NCBI RefSeq assembly: GCF_002101735.1
Contig: NZ_LQPE01000163.1
Span: forward strand, 62,001-126,000
DNA: 64,000 bases
Reading direction: 5' to 3'
Source: Mycobacterium kyorinense
GTDB taxonomy: Bacteria > Actinomycetota > Actinomycetes > Mycobacteriales > Mycobacteriaceae
Of the stretch, positions 41,595 through 49,058 are shown one piece after another. The notes under the pieces were generated by a model. The model did no database searches. It was given only the letters and a program-made list of their open reading frames with translations, and was not told where the DNA came from. Every line of letters starts with the position of its first letter. The stretch's first letter is position 1. The position numbers were made by a program, and so were the translations under genes.

Positions 41595-42811
41595 GACGCG
41601 TTGACGCTGGGAGCAGGGACGGTTTCGGTGGCCGGTAGCGATCCATTGACGTGCGGGACCCGCCCGTCCGTCGGTTCCAACCCGGCCGTCAGGTTGCCCG
41701 CCCAGTCGCTGTTCACGTTGGTGTGGTCGATCCGCACCTTGCGCGACTGCAGCCAAATGGCCAGCGCCGCCGCGGATAGCAGCGTGAAACCGACGATCAC
41801 GCCGAGGTATCCGCCGATGCTGTGCACCAGCACGTAGGTGAGGGCTCCGACGACGCCGGCCGACGGCAGCGTCACCGCCCACGCGGTCGCCATCCGCCCG
41901 GCCACGCCCCAGCGCACCTCCGCGCCGGGTTTGCCGACGCCGCTGCCCAGCACGGACCCGGTTACCACCTGGGTGGTCGACAACGCATAACCGAAGTGTG
42001 CGGATAGCAAAATGATTGCAGCAGAGGAGGTTTCGGCCGACATGCCCTGCGGGGGCTTGACTTCGACCAGCCCCTTGCCCAGGGTGCGGATGATCCGCCA
42101 GCCGCCGAAGTAGGTTCCCGCCGCCATCGCCACCGCGCAGGACACGATCACCCACAGCGGCGGCAGGGTAGCGCTCCGGCTGACGGCGCCGTAGGACATC
42201 AGCGCCAGGAAGATGACGCCCATTGTCTTCTGCGCGTCGTTGGTGCCGTGGGCCAGCGACACCAGGCCCGCCGAGAAGATCTGGCCGCGGCGGAAGCTTT
42301 GGTCGGTGCGCTTTTCCGGGACGCCGCGGGTGATTCGGTACACCAGCCAGGTTCCGACGGCTCCGACCACGGTGGCCAGTGCTGCGGCCAGCACCGCCGG
42401 GATCACCACGCGCGACACCACGCCGGTCCAGATCACCCCATGGCCGCCGACCGCGGCGATCATCGCGCCGACGATGCCGCCGATCAGGGCGTGCGAGGAG
42501 CTCGACGGGATACCGAGCAGCCAGGTCAGCAGGTTCCACACGATCCCGCCGACCAGACCGGCAAACACCAGTTCCAGCGTCACCAGTTGAGCGTCCACCA
42601 GACCTTTGGCGATCGTTGCGGCCACCGCGGTGGACAGGAAGGCCCCGAACAGATTGAGCACCGCGGACAGAGTCACCGCGGCTTTCGGGGAGAGCGCGCC
42701 GCTGGCAATCGACGTGGCCATGGCGTTGCCGGTGTCGTGGAACCCGTTGGTGAAATCGAAAGCGAGTGCCGTGATCACGACGATGATCAGTAGGAACAAC
42801 TCAAGGTTCAC
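41591..42811 (-). CDS. pitA: Low-affinity inorganic phosphate transporter PitA
   Basis: A 406-residue PiT-family permease that imports phosphate (usually as metal-phosphate with protons). The two inverted PiT signatures are present: FDFTNGFHDTGNAMAT (about 19-34) and SLAHGTNDAQKTMGV (about 187-201). About ten TM helices and a central cytoplasmic loop are seen. It leads a minus-strand run with the small membrane gene, DUF3349 and menE. Two 7-nt direct repeats 11 nt apart (42895-42912) upstream resemble a PHO box, but the match is weak. Confidence 0.95.
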   Translation of the reverse strand: MNLELFLLIIVVITALAFDFTNGFHDTGNAMATSIASGALSPKAAVTLSAVLNLFGAFLSTAVAATIAKGLVDAQLVTLELVFAGLVGGIVWNLLTWLLGIPSSSSHALIGGIVGAMIAAVGGHGVIWTGVVSRVVIPAVLAAALATVVGAVGTWLVYRITRGVPEKRTDQSFRRGQIFSAGLVSLAHGTNDAQKTMGVIFLALMSYGAVSRSATLPPLWVIVSCAVAMAAGTYFGGWRIIRTLGKGLVEVKPPQGMSAETSSAAIILLSAHFGYALSTTQVVTGSVLGSGVGKPGAEVRWGVAGRMATAWAVTLPSAGVVGALTYVLVHSIGGYLGVIVGFTLLSAAALAIWLQSRKVRIDHTNVNSDWAGNLTAGLEPTDGRVPHVNGSLPATETVPAPSVNAS

Positions 42812-42906
42812 GGGGCCAATTCTGGGGCTAGCTTCGGGCGGTGTCTAACGAACGGTGATGCGAAACGCGGGTGGATTTCGACTCGTCGCCTGATGTTACC
42901 TTCCAG

Positions 42907-43314
42907 TTAACCTTCGGCAGCGCGCCGTTCACCACGGGTGTCGCGCCGCAGCGGGTGATCCGGCGGTATCTGCACGAAAATGAGGGTCACGCCGTCGGGA
43001 TCAGTGACATGCATCTCATGCAGTCCCCAAGGTTCGCGGCGGGCCTCCCGCGTGATCGGCACACCGCGCCCCTCCAGTTCTGCTTGGGTGGCGCGAACGT
43101 CGCGCACCTGCAGCCACAGCGCGCCCGGAAACGGGCCGGCGGGATGGTCGGGCGCGCCGTGGCCGGCCAGCTCGATCAGCGACTGCCCGGCGTAAAACAC
43201 TGTGCCAGCACCATATTCGCGGGCGATGGCCAGCCCGATCTGGTCCCGGTAGAAGGAAAGCGACTGCTCATAGTCCGCCGGCCGGAACAGCATCCGGCTG
43301 GCCAGGATTTCCAT
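42907..43314 (-). CDS. VOC/glyoxalase-fold protein (Rv0546c-like)
   Basis: A 135-residue member of the vicinal oxygen chelate superfamily: two beta-alpha-beta-beta-beta units, starting SRMLFRPADYEQSLSFYRDQIGL and ending VTDPDGVTLIFVQ. One conserved His/Glu pair needed for metal binding (EMHVTDPDG) is partly present, so it may be a glyoxalase, a resistance protein or a non-catalytic relative. It lies 12 nt behind the SDR gene on the same strand, in the menB-SDR-VOC order of Rv0548c-Rv0546c. Confidence 0.9.
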   Translation of the reverse strand: MEILASRMLFRPADYEQSLSFYRDQIGLAIAREYGAGTVFYAGQSLIELAGHGAPDHPAGPFPGALWLQVRDVRATQAELEGRGVPITREARREPWGLHEMHVTDPDGVTLIFVQIPPDHPLRRDTRGERRAAEG

Positions 43315-43326
43315 GGCTCGTGTCTA

Positions 43327-44211
43327 TCACGAGCTGGGCTGGATGCGCTGACGCTTCATCAGCGCGGTCGCCCAGCCGGGGCCGACCGTGTCCAGCGCTT
43401 TGGCGGCGACGGCCATGCGCGGCGCGATCCGCACCGGCCGGCTGCGCGCGGCGGTGATCATCCAGTCGGCGGCCTCGCGCGGCGTCAACGCCGGCATGCC
43501 CTCGTAGGCCTTGGTCGGCGCGATCATCGGCGTGGCAACCAGCGGGTAGTACAGCGTTGTCGAGTGCACTCCCTTTGTGCCCCACTCGGTTTCGATGACC
43601 CGGCTCACCGCCGACAGCGCAGCCTTGGATGCGTTGTACACCGAGAACAGTGGTGACGCCTCGCTGAACACGCCCCAGGTCGCGACGTTGATGATGTGCC
43701 CGTCGCCGCGCTCCAGCATGCCGGGCGCGATGCCGCGGATCAGCCGCAGCGGCGAGTAGTAGTTGAGCACCATCGTCCGCTCGACGTCATGCCAGCGTTC
43801 CAGCGACTCGGCAAGCGGCCGGCGGATGGAGCGGCCCGCATTGTTGATCAGGATGTCCACCCCGCCCAGCCGCTGTTCGACGTCGGCGACCAGGGCGTCG
43901 ACGGCGTCCATGTCGGACAGGTCGCAGGGGATCGCCAAAGCGGTGCCGCCCTGGGCCTGAATGCGGTCCACCACCGCGTTGAGCAGGTCTTCCCGACGCG
44001 CGACGGCAACGACGGTGGCGCCTCGCCGGGCGAACTTTTCCGCGGCGCTCTCGCCGATTCCCGACGACGCGCCGGTCAGCAAAATCCGCTTGCCGTCGAG
44101 GTCGACGGGCTTGGCCGACGGGTCGTAAAGCCGCAGCTGCGGCGCGATGGGTGGTCGCATCCCGGCCAGCGCGATGGCCTCGGTTAGCCGTCGAAGCGGA
44201 CTTTTGCTCAC
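43327..44211 (-). CDS. Short-chain dehydrogenase/reductase (Rv0547c-like)
   Basis: A 294-residue classical SDR. The NAD(P) motif is TGASSGIG (about 47-54), with NNAG, and the catalytic Ser region and YxxxK as YNASK (about 192-196). An Arg at the end of strand 2 (VARRED) favours NADPH. The substrate is unknown. It starts 26 nt after menB on the same strand and is followed at 12 nt by the VOC gene, so it is probably co-expressed with menaquinone synthesis. No membrane segment. Confidence 0.92.
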   Translation of the reverse strand: MSKSPLRRLTEAIALAGMRPPIAPQLRLYDPSAKPVDLDGKRILLTGASSGIGESAAEKFARRGATVVAVARREDLLNAVVDRIQAQGGTALAIPCDLSDMDAVDALVADVEQRLGGVDILINNAGRSIRRPLAESLERWHDVERTMVLNYYSPLRLIRGIAPGMLERGDGHIINVATWGVFSEASPLFSVYNASKAALSAVSRVIETEWGTKGVHSTTLYYPLVATPMIAPTKAYEGMPALTPREAADWMITAARSRPVRIAPRMAVAAKALDTVGPGWATALMKRQRIQPSS

Positions 44212-44237
44212 GTCGGGAGTCTAGGGGCCCGCTGTTA

Positions 44238-45140
44238 TCAGAAATACCGGGGGAACCGGCTCCAATCGGGCGGCCTCTTCTCCAGGAAGGCATCGCGGCC
44301 TTCGACGGCTTCGTCGGTCATGTACGCCAGCCGGGTGGCTTCGCCGGCGAACAGTTGCTGGCCCACCAGCCCGTCGTCGAGCAGGTTGAACGCGTACTTC
44401 AACATCCGTTGTGCCTGAGGCGATTTCGCGTTGATCTCGGCCGCCCATTGCACACCCGTGGCTTCCAGTTCGGCATGGTCGACGACGGCGTTGACCGCAC
44501 CCATCGCATGCATCTGCTCGGCGGTGTACTCGCGGCCCAAAAAGAAGATTTCGCGGGCGAACTTCTGGCCCACCTGCCGCGCCAAATACGCACTGCCGTA
44601 GCCGCCGTCGAAGCTGCCGACGTCGGCGTCGGTCTGCTTGAACCGGGCGTGCTGGCGGCTGGCCAGCGTGAGGTCGCACACGACGTGCAGGCTGTGCCCG
44701 CCGCCGGCCGCCCACCCGTTGACCAGGCAGATCACGACCTTGGGCATGAACCGGATCAGCCGTTGCACCTCGAGGATGTGCAGTCGCCCGGCGCGTGCCG
44801 CGTCGACGGTGTCGGCGGTCTCACCCGAGGCGTACTGGTAGCCGCTGCGGCCGCGGATGCGCTGGTCGCCGCCGGAGCAGAACGCCCACCCGCCGTCTTT
44901 GGGGGAGGGGCCATTGCCGGTCAGCAACACCACGCCGACGTCGGGGGACATCCGGGCGTGGTCCAGCGCGCGGTAGAGCTCGTCGACGGTGTGCGGGCGA
45001 AACGCGTTGCGCACTTCGGGCCGGTTGAACGCGACGCGCACGGTGGCGTCGGTGGCGTGGCGGTGGTAGGTGATATCGGTCAGATCGGCGAACCCGTCCA
45101 CCGGTCGCCAGATGTCGGCGTCAAAAGAATTGTCGCTCAA
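44238..45140 (-). CDS. menB: 1,4-Dihydroxy-2-naphthoyl-CoA synthase MenB
   Basis: MenB closes the second ring of o-succinylbenzoyl-CoA. The 300-residue crotonase-fold protein has the oxyanion-hole segments AFCSGGDQRIRG (about 105-116) and GSFDGGYGSAYLARQVG, plus the family Asp in AVVDHAEL. The N-terminal FNRPEVRNAFRP is typical. MenE, its substrate supplier, is 4 kb away in the same orientation, and the two do not share a transcript. The start is preceded by a weak GGAG-type site. Role assignment is firm. Confidence 0.97.
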   Translation of the reverse strand: MSDNSFDADIWRPVDGFADLTDITYHRHATDATVRVAFNRPEVRNAFRPHTVDELYRALDHARMSPDVGVVLLTGNGPSPKDGGWAFCSGGDQRIRGRSGYQYASGETADTVDAARAGRLHILEVQRLIRFMPKVVICLVNGWAAGGGHSLHVVCDLTLASRQHARFKQTDADVGSFDGGYGSAYLARQVGQKFAREIFFLGREYTAEQMHAMGAVNAVVDHAELEATGVQWAAEINAKSPQAQRMLKYAFNLLDDGLVGQQLFAGEATRLAYMTDEAVEGRDAFLEKRPPDWSRFPRYF

Positions 45141-45199
45141 CGTTTTTGAACTCCTATGCCGGGTCCAGCCGGAATACCGGGCACACGCCCGCTAGCGTT

Positions 45200-45289
45200 T
45201 CATGAAGCCGACGCCGGTGACGGGCGGATGAAGAGCTTGTCCGCCGGCTTCAGCCACCACGGCGGTTTGACGCATCTGTCGCTTCCCAT
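45200..45289 (-). pseudogene. Possible N-terminal remnant of a deazaflavin nitroreductase gene
   Basis: In the 160-nt gap upstream of menB, the minus strand codes 29 residues from ATG 45289 with CVKPPWWLKPADKLFI. This resembles the N-terminal PPRWLKLTNKVMIAM of the Ddn-family protein encoded at 60506-60955, then stops. No continuation of the family appears in other frames. The resemblance covers about 14 residues only, so this may be coincidence. Confidence 0.3.
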
Positions 45290-45300
45290 AGGCAGCGACG

Positions 45301-46224
45301 TTACCTCTGAATGGGTTCGACACCATGGGGCTGGGGTTCGGTGGTCCCGACTGCGTCGAGCCTTTCGAGCGCTTCGGCGTCGAGGGTGACGTTCGCCGCT
45401 TCGATGTTCTCCTCGAGGTGGGCGATCGACCGGGTGCCGGGAATCAGCAACGTGTTCGGCGCGTGCGCCAAGATCCATGCCAACCCCACCTGGGCGCCGG
45501 TAACGCCCAGCTGGCCGGCGATGTCGGCCACCACCGAGTTGTCGGCGACCTTCGGGAAACCCGGGAACGCTGAGCCGAGCGGGAAGTACGGCACCCACGC
45601 GATGCCGGCGGCCTCACACAGCTCGAGCGTGGCTTCTTGCGAGCGGTCCAGCAGGCTGTAGGCGTTCTGCACGCAGACGATCCCCGCGGGCAGCGCGCGT
45701 CGCACGACCTCGAGCGGCACGGCGCTGATCCCGATTCCGCCGATCTTGCCCGCGTCGCGCAGGGCGATCATCTCTGCGAGTTGGTCGTCGAGGTCGACGA
45801 TCTGATCGCCCTCGGCGGCCAGACCCGGACCGAGATCGAGGCGGCGCAGATTGACCACCGGAATCTGCTCGAGGCCGAGCTGGCGCAGGTCCTCTTCGAC
45901 GGCGGCGCGCAGCTCGGCTGGCTTCTGCGCCGGGGCCAGCGGGATGGGTTGTTCGCCGGTATAGCGCGCACCGACCTTGCTGACGATGACGAGGTCGTCG
46001 GGGTAGGGCGCCAGCGCCGCGCGGATCCGCCGGTCCACCTCGCCGGGGCCGTAGAACGACGCGGTGTCGATGTGGTTGACGCCGAGTTCGATCGCGCGGC
46101 GCAGGACAGCGGTCGCGTCGTCGACGGACGGCGCCTCGGCCAACTGCATGGCGCCGTAGCCCATGCGGGCAACCGTCTTCGTGCCGATGCGGCCGGTACC
46201 GCCGGGCTGTGGTTTGTCGGTCAT
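45301..46224 (-). CDS. Aldo/keto reductase
   Basis: A 307-residue AKR with a (beta/alpha)8 barrel starting at ATG 46224. The catalytic Asp-Tyr pair is HIDTASFYGPGEVDRRI (about 51-67), with catalytic Lys in VIVSKVG; the usual His is replaced by Leu-Arg (VNLRRLDL), seen in some members. NADPH-site residues are near IPGTRSIAHLEENI. It reduces an unknown carbonyl. It is divergent from a TetR gene, and two TetR-type palindromes lie between them, so expression is probably ligand-induced. Confidence 0.92.
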   Translation of the reverse strand: MTDKPQPGGTGRIGTKTVARMGYGAMQLAEAPSVDDATAVLRRAIELGVNHIDTASFYGPGEVDRRIRAALAPYPDDLVIVSKVGARYTGEQPIPLAPAQKPAELRAAVEEDLRQLGLEQIPVVNLRRLDLGPGLAAEGDQIVDLDDQLAEMIALRDAGKIGGIGISAVPLEVVRRALPAGIVCVQNAYSLLDRSQEATLELCEAAGIAWVPYFPLGSAFPGFPKVADNSVVADIAGQLGVTGAQVGLAWILAHAPNTLLIPGTRSIAHLEENIEAANVTLDAEALERLDAVGTTEPQPHGVEPIQR

Positions 46225-46259
46225 GATGCTCCCTGGCTTGTGAAACACTGGAGAAAAAT

Positions 46260-46309
46260 GCGGAGGATCCTCCGCTTGCGTCAGCCTAGCAGAAACGGAG
46301 GAGCCTCCG
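46260..46309 (+). promoter_or_regulatory. Two operator palindromes between the aldo/keto reductase and TetR genes
   Basis: Site 1, GCGGAGGATCCTCCGC (46260-46275), is a perfect 16-bp palindrome. Site 2, CGGAGGAGCCTCCG (46296-46309), has perfect 6-bp arms. Centres are 35 bp apart. They lie between the divergent starts (46224 and 46312) and match the usual TetR operator layout, so the TetR protein probably represses both genes. Confidence 0.75.
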
Positions 46310-46311
46310 CT

Positions 46312-46851
46312 TTGGTCCGAAGGTCGGACGCGCGCCGCAATCGCGAACGGCTGCTGCAAGCCGCCACCGCGGCGTTCACCGCGCACGGTGCTTCGGTCTC
46401 GCTGGAGTCGATCGCTCGCGACGCGGGAGTGGGGATCGGCACGCTCTACCGCCATTTCCCCAGCCGGGAGGCACTCGTGGAGGCCGTTTACCGCGCTGAG
46501 CTCGCTGAGGTGGCCGCGGCCGCCGAGCAACTGCTCGAACGGCATCCGCCCAAGACGGCGCTGCGACGCTGGATGGACCGCTATGCGAGCTTCGTCGCCG
46601 CGAAACGCGGAATGGCCGAGTCCCTGCAGGCGATCTTCGCCTCGGGCGCAATGGAACCCAGCCAAACCCGCGACAGCATCGTCGGCGCCGTCGAGACGCT
46701 GTTGCGGGCCGGCGCGGACGACGCGAGCTTGCGCGCCGAGGTGCGGGCCGACGACGTGGTGTCCAGCCTGATCGGCGTCTTCCTGGCCAGCGGTTCGCCG
46801 GAGCAGACGGCCCGCATGCTCGACCTACTGGTCGCCGGGGTGGCTCGCTAA
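46312..46851 (+). CDS. TetR-family regulator (probable repressor of the aldo/keto reductase gene)
   Basis: A TetR regulator with the N-terminal HTH (RRNRERLLQAATAAFTAHG, then VGIGTLYRHFPSREALVEAVY). The TTG at 46312 gives 179 residues and places both operators upstream. An ATG at 46258 with a GGAG would add 18 residues (MRRILRLRQPSRNGGASA) encoded by the operators themselves. The C-terminal domain matches the SBD type of small mycobacterial TetR repressors (ELAEVAAAAEQLLERHPPKTALRRW). Ligand unknown. It ends at the double palindrome that separates it from fadD8. Confidence 0.88.
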   Translation: MVRRSDARRNRERLLQAATAAFTAHGASVSLESIARDAGVGIGTLYRHFPSREALVEAVYRAELAEVAAAAEQLLERHPPKTALRRWMDRYASFVAAKRGMAESLQAIFASGAMEPSQTRDSIVGAVETLLRAGADDASLRAEVRADDVVSSLIGVFLASGSPEQTARMLDLLVAGVAR

Positions 46852-46857
46852 GCCGCT

Positions 46858-46911
46858 GAGCGTGCGGCCAGCCGCACGTTGGGTCGCGAGCGTGCGGCCA
46901 GCCGCACGCTC
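46858..46911 (+). terminator. Tandem pair of palindromes between convergent genes
   Basis: GAGCGTGCGGC-CA-GCCGCAC occurs twice (46858-46879 and 46888-46911), the second with full 11-bp arms. The pair fills the gap between the TetR stop and the fadD8 stop. It probably ends transcription from both directions and shares its GAGCGTGCG core with the palindrome at 61709-61774. Confidence 0.6.
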
Positions 46912-48511
46912 AGCCGACGGCGCGGCCCGCCCCTTCCCAGAACTGCGCGCGCACCGCCTTCTTGTCCGGCTTGCCCAGCCCGGTAACCGGCAGGGAGTCG
47001 ACGACCACCACCCGCTTCGGCGCCTGCACCGAACCCTTGCGGTCCTTGACGGCGGCCTGGATCTCGGCGGTCATCGCCGCAACAGCGGCCTCATCGCGCG
47101 GCGCGTCGGCACGCAACACCACCACCGCGGTGACGGCCTCGCCCCACTTGTCGTCCGGCGCCCCGACCACGCACACCTGCGCGACGGCCGGATGCTCGGC
47201 GACCACGTCCTCCACCTCGCGGGGGAACACGTTGAAGCCGCCGGTGACGATCATGTCCTTGACCCGGTCGACGATGTAGTAGTAGCCGTCCTCGTCCTCG
47301 CGGGCCATGTCGCCCGTGTGCAGCCAGCCGTCCCGGAACGTCTCGGCTGTCGCTTCGGGCAGGTTCCAGTAGCCGCCCGCCAAAAGCGGTCCGCTGACAC
47401 AGATTTCGCCCACCTCACCCTGCTTGACGGGTTTGCCGTCGAGGTCCAGCAGCGCAACCCGCGCGAACAGCGTCGGGCGTCCGCACGACGTCAGCCGCTT
47501 CTCGTCGTGATCCTTCTTCCCGAGGTAGGTGATGGCCATCGGCGCTTCGGACTGCCCGTAGTTCTGCGCGAAAATCTGGCCGAACCGGCGGATTGCCTCG
47601 GCCAGACGCACCGGATTGATCGCGGACGCACCGTAATAGACGGTCTCCAGCGACGACAGGTCGCGGGTGTGCGAATCCGGGTGGTCCATCAGCGCATACA
47701 GCATCGACGGCACCACGAACGTCGCCGTAATCCGCTTCTCCTCAATGGTTTTCAGGACCTCGGCGGGGTCGAACTTGGGCAGCACATACATTTCCCCGCC
47801 CTTGATCAACGTGGGCAGGAAGTACGCCGCGCCGGCGTGCGACAGCGGAGTGATCATCAAAAACCGCGGCTGTTCCGGCCATTCCCATTCGGCGAGCTGG
47901 ATCATCGTCATCGTCGAGATCGACTGCGCGGTGCCGATCACGCCCTTCGGCTTGCCGGTCGTGCCGCCCGTGTAGGTCAACCCGATGATCTGGTCCGGCG
48001 GCAGGTCGGCCGCCACCAACGGCTGCGGCGCGTACTTGGCCGCCTCCGCCGACAGGTCGCGGCCCACATCCTTCAGGGGATCGGGGACTGGGCCGATCGT
48101 CAGGATCTGCTTGAGCGACGGCACCTTGTCCAGCAGGCCCAGCGCCCGCTCGACGAACATCGGGTTGGGGTCGATGATCAGCGAGCTGATCCCGGCGTCG
48201 GACAGCACGTAGGCGTGGTCGTCGAGCGAACCGAGCGGATGCAGCGCGGTGCGCCGATAGCCCTGCGTCTGGCCGGCGCCGATGATCATCAGCACCTCGG
48301 GCCGGTTCAGCGACAGCAGCCCGACGGCCGCGCCGGTGCCGGCGCCCAGCGCCTCGAAGGCCTGGATGTACTGGCTGATCCGGTCGGCCATCTGACCGCC
48401 GGTCAGCGTGGTGTCGCCGAGGAACAGCACGGGCTTGTCGCGGTGACGCTTCAACGCGCCGACCAACAGGTGACCGTTATGGGTGGGATTGCGCAGCAGC
48501 TCGTCACTCAT
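46910..48511 (-). CDS. fadD8: Fatty-acyl-CoA/AMP ligase FadD8
   Basis: A 533-residue member of the AMP-forming acyl-CoA synthetase family. The P-loop signature is LTYTGGTTGKPKGVIG (about 174-189), the adenine motif NYGQSEAPMA, then GWLHTGDMAREDEDGYYYIVDR (in part) and the late lysine in TGLGKPDKKAVR. It should activate a fatty acid or a sterol-derived acid with CoA. The upstream region has a perfect KstR-type palindrome (48523-48536), pointing to lipid/sterol-responsive control. It follows the YciI-like gene on this strand after a hairpin. Confidence 0.93.
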   Translation of the reverse strand: MSDELLRNPTHNGHLLVGALKRHRDKPVLFLGDTTLTGGQMADRISQYIQAFEALGAGTGAAVGLLSLNRPEVLMIIGAGQTQGYRRTALHPLGSLDDHAYVLSDAGISSLIIDPNPMFVERALGLLDKVPSLKQILTIGPVPDPLKDVGRDLSAEAAKYAPQPLVAADLPPDQIIGLTYTGGTTGKPKGVIGTAQSISTMTMIQLAEWEWPEQPRFLMITPLSHAGAAYFLPTLIKGGEMYVLPKFDPAEVLKTIEEKRITATFVVPSMLYALMDHPDSHTRDLSSLETVYYGASAINPVRLAEAIRRFGQIFAQNYGQSEAPMAITYLGKKDHDEKRLTSCGRPTLFARVALLDLDGKPVKQGEVGEICVSGPLLAGGYWNLPEATAETFRDGWLHTGDMAREDEDGYYYIVDRVKDMIVTGGFNVFPREVEDVVAEHPAVAQVCVVGAPDDKWGEAVTAVVVLRADAPRDEAAVAAMTAEIQAAVKDRKGSVQAPKRVVVVDSLPVTGLGKPDKKAVRAQFWEGAGRAVG

Positions 48512-48522
48512 GGGCTCAAGAC

Positions 48523-48536
48523 TAGAACGTGTTACA
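48523..48536 (-). promoter_or_regulatory. KstR-type operator upstream of fadD8
   Basis: TAGAACGTGTTACA matches TnnAACnnGTTnnA, the published consensus of the TetR repressor KstR, at all fixed positions. It lies 12 nt upstream of the fadD8 start. KstR controls cholesterol and lipid degradation genes in mycobacteria. Binding here is inferred from the match alone. Confidence 0.6.
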
Positions 48537-48537
48537 G

Positions 48538-48571
48538 AAATAGCCGAGCCCCTCCCGAAAATCGGCTATTT
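48538..48571 (-). terminator. Hairpin at the end of the YciI-like gene
   Basis: AAATAGCCGA (48538-48547) pairs perfectly with 48562-48571 across a 14-nt loop. Read on the minus strand it begins at the stop codon of the YciI-like gene. The 10-bp A/T-flanked stem is a plausible intrinsic terminator separating that gene from fadD8. Confidence 0.55.
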
Positions 48572-48973
48572 TGCCAGTTCAGCGCGCCACTGGATTTCCT
48601 TCTGGACGTACTCGTTGTCCTGCGGGAAGTCCTCGACCTCCTGGACGCGACGCACTTCGAGCGTCACGCCCGGCCCCAGCGGGCAGCGGGTCGCCCATGC
48701 CACAGCTTCTTCCTTCGACGCCACTCCGATGATCCAGAAGCCGTTGAACAGCTCACCGGGATATGGTTCGTCGGAAACGTTCGGCGGGTCGGAGCTGAAG
48801 TCGACGACGAAGCCTTCGTCCTGCCCGGCCAGCCCCTCGCCGGCCAGCAACACACCCGCTTCGATCAGCGACTCGTTGTAGCGGCCCATTGCGGTCAGGA
48901 TCTCGTCGAACGGGACGTCCTTGGCGGCTCCCTGCGCCTCGGCGGTGGACCGCATGATCATCATGTAGCGCAT
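48566..48973 (-). CDS. YciI-like (DGPF-domain) protein
   Basis: A 135-residue YCII-related protein starting at ATG 48973, after GAGAGGAG. It begins RYMMIMRSTAEAQG, contains the conserved VVDFSSDPPNVSDEPYPGELFNGFWIIGVAS core (in part GFWIIGV) and ends in EIQWRAELAK. DGPF-domain proteins often stand beside ECF sigma factors but none is seen here. Enzymatic activity, if any, is unknown. It is divergent from the amidohydrolase gene with about 85 nt between starts. Confidence 0.87.
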   Translation of the reverse strand: MRYMMIMRSTAEAQGAAKDVPFDEILTAMGRYNESLIEAGVLLAGEGLAGQDEGFVVDFSSDPPNVSDEPYPGELFNGFWIIGVASKEEAVAWATRCPLGPGVTLEVRRVQEVEDFPQDNEYVQKEIQWRAELAK

Positions 48974-49058
48974 CGCTAACTCCTCTCGGTGGGAACGTTT
49001 CATCACGGCTGACTCGCAGAACCGCCATTTCTCATCGCGGGATCACTAATCTGCACGC

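Noticed and set aside
45637..46257. Extension of the TetR frame upstream across the aldo/keto reductase gene
   Set aside because: It is antisense to a well-supported reductase. The TetR HTH starts only after 46312.
46858..46911. Insertion-sequence ends or attachment site
   Set aside because: No transposase or integrase is nearby; short inverted repeats between convergent stops fit a terminator better.
46862..48979. Plus-strand frame of 705 codons opposite fadD8
   Set aside because: Antisense of a complete acyl-CoA ligase; Arg/His-rich shadow.
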